Shown piece by piece: positions 59,506 through 63,427 of a stretch of DNA of 63,427 nt. The notes beneath the pieces were generated by a model. That model was given only the letters and a program-made list of their open reading frames with translations. It was not told the DNA's origin and ran no database searches. Source of the DNA: BPJO01 sp037189665 (GTDB lineage: Bacteria > Planctomycetota > Phycisphaerae > Tepidisphaerales > Tepidisphaeraceae); contig JBBCIV010000049.1 in NCBI GenBank assembly GCA_037189665.1, positions 1-63,427 on the forward strand, written 5' to 3'. Positions within the stretch are counted from its first letter, which is position 1. The number at the start of each line of letters is the position of its first letter. Both the position numbers and the translations under genes were made by a program.

Positions 59506-61032
59506 TCAGTCCAGGTTCATCTGCATCAGGAACTGAGCGTTGCTCGGCACCTTTTCCAGGCGGCCCTTGAGCAATTCGACGCCCTCGACGGGGTTCATAT
59601 CGCTCAGCACGCGGCGCAGGCGGTAGACCAGTTCGAGTTCCTTCGGATCGAGCAGCAACTCTTCGCGGCGGGTGCCGGAGGCGTTGATGTCGATGGCCGG
59701 GTAGGTACGGCGGTCGACCAGACGACGGTCCAAGTGCAGTTCGGCGTTGCCGGTACCCTTGAACTCTTCGAAGATCACCTCGTCCATCTTCGAGCCGGTA
59801 TCGACCAGCGCGGTGGCGAGGATCGTAAGCGAGCCGCCCTCTTCGATCGAGCGAGCGGCGCCGAAGAATCGCTTCGGCTTCTGCAGCGCGTTGGCGTCGA
59901 CACCGCCGGTCAGGATCTTGCCGGAGTGCGGCACTTCGGTGTTGTACGCGCGGGCGAGGCGGGTGATCGAGTCGAGCAGGACGACGACGTCCTTGCCGAA
60001 CTCGACGTAGCGCTTGGCCTTTTCCATGACCATTTCCGCCACCTGGATGTGACGACTGGCCGGCTCGTCGAACGTGCTGCTGACGACTTCCGCCTGCGTG
60101 TTGCGGCGGAAATCGGTCACCTCTTCGGGACGCTCGTCGATCAGCAGCACCATCAGGACGACTTCCGGATGGTTCTTGCTGATCGAGTTGGCGATCTTCT
60201 GCAGCAGCACCGTCTTACCTGTGCGCGGCGGGGCGACGATGAGCATGCGCTGGCCCTTGCCGATCGGCGTGACCAGATCGACGATGCGCATGTTCAGTTC
60301 CTTCGGCTCGTCCGGGCGTTCCAGCACGATGCGCTTGTGCGGGTGGACGGGCGTGAGGTCTTCGAAGTTGGTGACGTCGGTGATGCGCTCGGGGTCTTCG
60401 CCGTTGATGGCCTCGACGCGGAGCAGCGCGAAGTAGCGTTCGGATTCCTTCGGCGGACGGATCTGGCCTTGCACCGTGTGGCCGTTACGCAGGCCGAAAC
60501 GGCGGATCTGGCTGGGGCTGATGTAGATGTCGTCCGGGCACGGGAGGTAGTTGTATTCCGGCGAACGCAGGAAGCCGAAGCCGTCGGGCAGGATTTCGAG
60601 CACGCCTTCGCCGAACATCATGCCGTTCTGGCGGACGCGGGAGCGAAGGATCTGGAAGATCAGGTCCTGCTTCTTGAGGCCGACGTAATCCTGGATGCCC
60701 TCTTCCTGGGCGATCTTGTGCAGGCCGGCGACCTCCATCTGCTGGAGGTCCTTGATGTACAGCTTCTGCTGCTTGACGTTCTCGTATTTGGCGTTGGTTT
60801 CCGCGTCGATATTGGCGATGTCGTCGCTGCCGCCCTGATTGGACGACGAGGACGGCGCGGGCCGGGATTCGCGCGTTTCGCGAGACTCGCGGACTTCTTC
60901 GCGCGGCTCAGGGCGGGCTTCGGCAACCGGCTCGGGCGCTTCGGCGACCGCGGCGGGCGAATCAACTTGATCGTCCGATTCGCGCTCGACAGCGCTGGAC
61001 GACGAACGGCGGGTACGTGTGGACTTTGCCAT
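59506..61032 (-). CDS. rho: Transcription termination factor Rho with extended N-terminus
   Basis: 508 residues from the ATG at 61032, with GGAGG nine bases upstream. Residues 1-75 are Ser/Arg/Glu/Pro-rich and likely disordered (SSSSAVERESDD; RESRETRESR). Then Rho N-terminal helix bundle (KDLQQMEVAGLHKIAQEEG), cold-shock-like RNA-binding domain (GVLEILPDGFGFLRSPEYNY), Walker A in APPRTGKTVLLQK (about residue 267), and LLIDERPEEVTD. Hexameric RNA helicase that ends transcription. About 90 residues longer than E. coli Rho, mainly at the N-terminus; such extensions occur in other phyla and can drive condensation. Confidence 0.95.
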   Translation of the reverse strand: MAKSTRTRRSSSSAVERESDDQVDSPAAVAEAPEPVAEARPEPREEVRESRETRESRPAPSSSSNQGGSDDIANIDAETNAKYENVKQQKLYIKDLQQMEVAGLHKIAQEEGIQDYVGLKKQDLIFQILRSRVRQNGMMFGEGVLEILPDGFGFLRSPEYNYLPCPDDIYISPSQIRRFGLRNGHTVQGQIRPPKESERYFALLRVEAINGEDPERITDVTNFEDLTPVHPHKRIVLERPDEPKELNMRIVDLVTPIGKGQRMLIVAPPRTGKTVLLQKIANSISKNHPEVVLMVLLIDERPEEVTDFRRNTQAEVVSSTFDEPASRHIQVAEMVMEKAKRYVEFGKDVVVLLDSITRLARAYNTEVPHSGKILTGGVDANALQKPKRFFGAARSIEEGGSLTILATALVDTGSKMDEVIFEEFKGTGNAELHLDRRLVDRRTYPAIDINASGTRREELLLDPKELELVYRLRRVLSDMNPVEGVELLKGRLEKVPSNAQFLMQMNLD

Positions 61033-61369
61033 GTTGGCAGGCCTCCGATTGGGGGTGGAACTACGCATGAGGGGGGTGAAAATAGCTATCTGGCCGCCGC
61101 CGACCGCACACCGGTGCGTGAAGCGCGGGGCCGTTGCCCAAGCATTGATGCTGTTATAGAGGAATAGACGTCGATCGTATCGACACCTGTCATGAAAACA
61201 TTCGGCCGGCTTTTAGGAGCGCCGACCTGCCGCCGCAACACACGGCGACGCCTCGAATCCTGAATGAACTTTCGTGGGTAGCACCCGCCGATAGATTCCT
61301 GAGCCCCGCTCACCCATTCGACCAATCCGAAACTATATCAAGCATAGGCCGGGCAAAGTCGAAAGTTCG
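61033..61369. other. 337-bp intergenic region upstream of rho; no gene found
   Basis: The gap between coaE and rho (both minus strand) must carry the rho leader and probably a promoter. I see a short dyad GTCGAT-CGT-ATCGAC at 61170-61184 and a TATAGT-like hexamer near 61340 on the minus strand, but no clear -35 element, so I do not call a promoter. Nothing else supportable. Confidence 0.4.
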
Positions 61370-61984
61370 TCAAATCCGTTGCGATTTCTTCTCGATGATC
61401 GTTGGAAATAGCGTTCGGACTTGGCTGCGGGCAGAGGCCGCATCCGCGGCGTTGCTGAGCACATAATCCGAAATCTCCCGCTTCGTGTCCAGAGGCAACT
61501 GCGATTTTTCTCGCCGAGCCAGTTCCGCCGCGTCCCAGCCCCGCCCTTTTACTCGTTCTAAACGGACCTCCCAGGGGGCTTCCACGAAAATGACCGCATC
61601 GCAGGCCTTGTGCAAGCCTGTCTCAATCAAAAGCGGCGTATCCCACACAAACGCCTTAACTTCCGGCTCCGTCGACTTCTCGGCCATGATCCGGCGGCGG
61701 TCCTCGTGGACCAATGGATGGATCAATTGTTCCAACCGACGACGCTCGGCGTCATCAGTGAAAACCCTCAATGCGATCGCTTTTCGATTGATCGATCCAT
61801 CCGACAGAAATGCCGTATCCCCCCACCACTCGCGAATCGTCCGGCGAACATCGTCGCGATCGTAGATCTGACGTACCTGACTGTCAGAGTCGATGACCAC
61901 CGCTCCAAGTTCCGCGAACAGCGATGCGATAAAGCTTTTCCCCGAGCCGATCCCGCCGATGATGCCAATGATGGGTTTCTCCAC
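61370..61984 (-). CDS. coaE: Dephospho-CoA kinase
   Basis: 204 residues from the GTG at 61984. Last step of CoA synthesis: phosphorylates the 3'-OH of dephospho-CoA. P-loop GGIGSGKS near the N-terminus, DSDSQVRQIY, DTPLLIETGLHKACDAVIFVEAP, and the C-terminal REISDYVLSNAAD. Length normal. Followed by rho on the same strand after 337 bp. Confidence 0.93.
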   Translation of the reverse strand: MEKPIIGIIGGIGSGKSFIASLFAELGAVVIDSDSQVRQIYDRDDVRRTIREWWGDTAFLSDGSINRKAIALRVFTDDAERRRLEQLIHPLVHEDRRRIMAEKSTEPEVKAFVWDTPLLIETGLHKACDAVIFVEAPWEVRLERVKGRGWDAAELARREKSQLPLDTKREISDYVLSNAADAASARSQVRTLFPTIIEKKSQRI

Positions 61985-62081
61985 GCGGCGGAAAGCATAA
62001 CGCGCGGGCTTGGCTTCGTTTAGTCCGCCAACGACGCGCAGTCGTTTGGCTTCGTTTGGTCCGCCAACGGTCGCGCCTGGT

Positions 62082-62513
62082 TTAACGCACTTCTGCCCGC
62101 CAGCCGATGCTGACCCAGTTCCCGGCCGGATCGCGAAGCAGAATAGTATCTGTGCCGGGGGTAATGCCGCGTTGCCACTCGTATTCGACCTCGCGTTCGT
62201 TGAACGCCTTGATCAGATCGGCAAAGTGCGGCACCTCGACGATCAACGGCCGAAAGTCATCGCGGTGCGGCGGCCCCTCGCCGACGGTGAACAACACGCT
62301 CACGTTTTCCGCCTTGAACACCAACAGCGCCTCATCCGGCCACTCGAACTTCAGCAGATCACGGTAAAACTCGACCAACTGCCTCTCAAGCCCCGCGACC
62401 GTCGGCAGGCGAACATCTTCGATCGCCGTTACCCGCACCACTGGCGGCTCCGGCATGTGCGGCCGCGCGTCCTTCGGTGGATCAAACTTGATGCTCGATT
62501 CTTCGAGTTCCAT
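62082..62513 (-). CDS. VOC (glyoxalase/dioxygenase) superfamily protein
   Basis: 143 residues. Features of the vicinal-oxygen-chelate fold: LERQLVEFYRDLLKFEW near residue 45, a middle strand LLVFKAENVSVLFTV, and the C-terminal ILLRDPAGNWVSI with the metal-ligand-like position before NW. Such small single-domain members may be lyases, isomerases or resistance binding proteins; no specific role can be read. Confidence 0.75.
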   Translation of the reverse strand: MELEESSIKFDPPKDARPHMPEPPVVRVTAIEDVRLPTVAGLERQLVEFYRDLLKFEWPDEALLVFKAENVSVLFTVGEGPPHRDDFRPLIVEVPHFADLIKAFNEREVEYEWQRGITPGTDTILLRDPAGNWVSIGWRAEVR

Positions 62514-62667
62514 ATCGATACACCGGCAAGATGTCGTGCCCCCTCCTAAACGGTAGGATAGGATTTTCCATAGCGGTCGCCAGCAGAATTTTGCGCGCTG
62601 AATACCATCCGATGTCGTCTATCTCTCATAGTGGCTACGGCATAGGGAACAAAACGGAGACCACATT

Positions 62668-63219
62668 ATGCGTTATCGTTTTTTCGCGGCGTTCGCCGTA
62701 TCTCCGTTATTGATTGCCTCGTCGCTGCTTGCGATGGGCGGCAGCTACGGCAAGGGCAACCCCAAGTCTCCCATTTCTTCCAGCGGGTGGTCGGCGGAGC
62801 TCGTCGAGCTTGTAAATCGTGAGGATCGCATTGGAGGGTCGTGGGTCAATCAGTTCGACAGTTTCGACTACGCAGGCACGGCGGCCGACTTCAACGCGTT
62901 CGTCCAGAAATTTGCGATGCTCAACGAAGGGCCGCACATCGTAACGCTTTTGCAGCAAACCGATCCAGCTACGGAGCCGGCTGGCGCATCCTGTGACTGG
63001 CATCTCTCGATCAACGGACATTGGAATAAAGCGCCAACAAGCGTCGGCCTCACACTCGTTGTGGGCCGACGAATCAAGCTGGCGGACGTCGTTCTCCCCA
63101 AAGGCATCACCATAGCGCCGGTAGACAACCCGTCACCGGAAATTCAGGCTTACTTGAAAACCATCGCCAGATCTTCCGACGCGCCAACCACTCGGCCAAG
63201 TGATACGCCGCGAAAGTAG
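62668..63219 (+). CDS. Hypothetical exported protein
   Basis: 183 residues; signal peptide MRYRFFAAFAVSPLLIASSLLA followed by a Gly/Ser-rich linker and a compact domain with GSWVNQFDSFDYAGTAADFNAF and VGRRIKLADVVLPKG. A GGAG site lies about nine bases upstream. No family recognised. Divergent from the VOC gene across a 154-bp gap. Convergent with polA. Confidence 0.6.
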   Translation: MRYRFFAAFAVSPLLIASSLLAMGGSYGKGNPKSPISSSGWSAELVELVNREDRIGGSWVNQFDSFDYAGTAADFNAFVQKFAMLNEGPHIVTLLQQTDPATEPAGASCDWHLSINGHWNKAPTSVGLTLVVGRRIKLADVVLPKGITIAPVDNPSPEIQAYLKTIARSSDAPTTRPSDTPRK

Positions 63220-63226
63220 TCTGGAT

Positions 63227-63427
63227 CTACTTCACTTCCTGCCAATTCTTGCCCCACCCCACTTCGACGTCCAGCGGCACCTTGAGAGACATCGCCGTCG
63301 TCATCTGCTGGCGGACGAAGGCGGCCTGTGCTTCGGCGTCAGCTTCGGGCGTTTCGAAGACCAGTTCGTCATGCACCTGCAATAACATCTGCAACGGGCG
63401 CCTCTCGGCCTTGATGGTGCGGGCGAT
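63227..63427 (-). CDS. polA: DNA polymerase I, C-terminal end (partial)
   Basis: The last 66 codons and stop of a minus-strand gene entering from the right edge. Residues LQMLLQVHDELVFETPEADA are the conserved motif C of family A polymerases, with the catalytic Asp in VHDEL, and the protein ends VGWGKNWQEVK. 5' part lies outside the window. The identity is firm; nothing can be said of its exonuclease domains. Confidence 0.9.
   Translation of the reverse strand: MARTIKAERRPLQMLLQVHDELVFETPEADAEAQAAFVRQQMTTAMSLKVPLDVEVGWGKNWQEVK

Noticed and set aside
62011..62069. Two near-identical 23-base direct copies (TGGCTTCGTTT(A/G)GTCCGCCAACG) 36 bases apart
   Set aside because: Only two copies in a short gap between coaE and the VOC gene; no sign of a larger element or function.

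Overview
The window is a GC-rich, gene-dense bacterial chromosome segment, most likely from the Planctomycetota, class Phycisphaerae (Tepidisphaerales-like soil or biofilm bacteria). This is inferred from protein types and not from a marker gene: a pseudopilin with the H-X9-DG tail, two exported proteins with an N-terminal LEPR-XLL-like sorting motif, XylR-type AraC regulators, a double DUF4159 protein, a large multiheme LVIVD protein and many polysaccharide-active enzymes. I see no transposase, integrase, phage gene, plasmid gene or CRISPR array. One tRNA-Arg (anticodon TCT) is present.

Layout. 1-8.9 kb: mixed genes (an exported phosphatase fused to a haem domain, tRNA-Arg, lpdA, a DUF218 membrane protein, a double DUF4159 protein, deoC, and a pseudopilin-esterase pair). 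8.9-37 kb: one long plant-polysaccharide (mainly pectin) utilisation region. It holds an acetyl-xylan-esterase-like enzyme, two divergent XylR-type regulators, a GH2 beta-galactosidase-like enzyme, and a seven-gene plus-strand operon (DUF3826, PL1 lyase, predicted six-hairpin glycosidase, iron alcohol dehydrogenase, DHDPS-family aldolase, PdxA-like dehydrogenase, four-carbon acid sugar kinase). Next come a minus-strand operon of L-fucose-isomerase-like protein, split transketolase and FGGY kinase under a divergent AraC regulator, a minus-strand operon of UxaC-like isomerase, two enolase-superfamily enzymes and a PL10 lyase, and a divergent second PL10 lyase with a pectin methylesterase. No transporter gene is visible in this region.

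37-50 kb: envelope and secretion genes: an SRPBCC protein, an RTX/LEPR-XLL protein downstream of a ShlB/FhaC-type Omp85 transporter, a GAF-SpoIIE phosphatase, a ten-haem lipoprotein with LVIVD repeats, and an outer-membrane beta-barrel. 50-63.4 kb: a double GlcG/HbpS-domain protein, glgB, lipB, a FIST protein, a CAAX-protease-like protein, lptB, an AT-rich gap with two perfect DnaA-box sequences, a cold-shock gene, rho (with its own intrinsic terminator), coaE, a VOC protein, an unknown exported protein and the 3' end of polA.

The pectin enzymes would demethylate and cut pectin outside the cytoplasm. The kinases, aldolase, dehydrogenases, dehydratases and transketolase would then feed unusual monomers into central metabolism. 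The best candidate for an undescribed system is the isomerase / split transketolase / FGGY kinase operon, which has the enzyme logic of branched-sugar (apiose) or sulfoquinovose catabolism but an atypical isomerase. Also notable are several families of small palindromic repeats, one of which lies in frame inside the four-carbon sugar-kinase gene.
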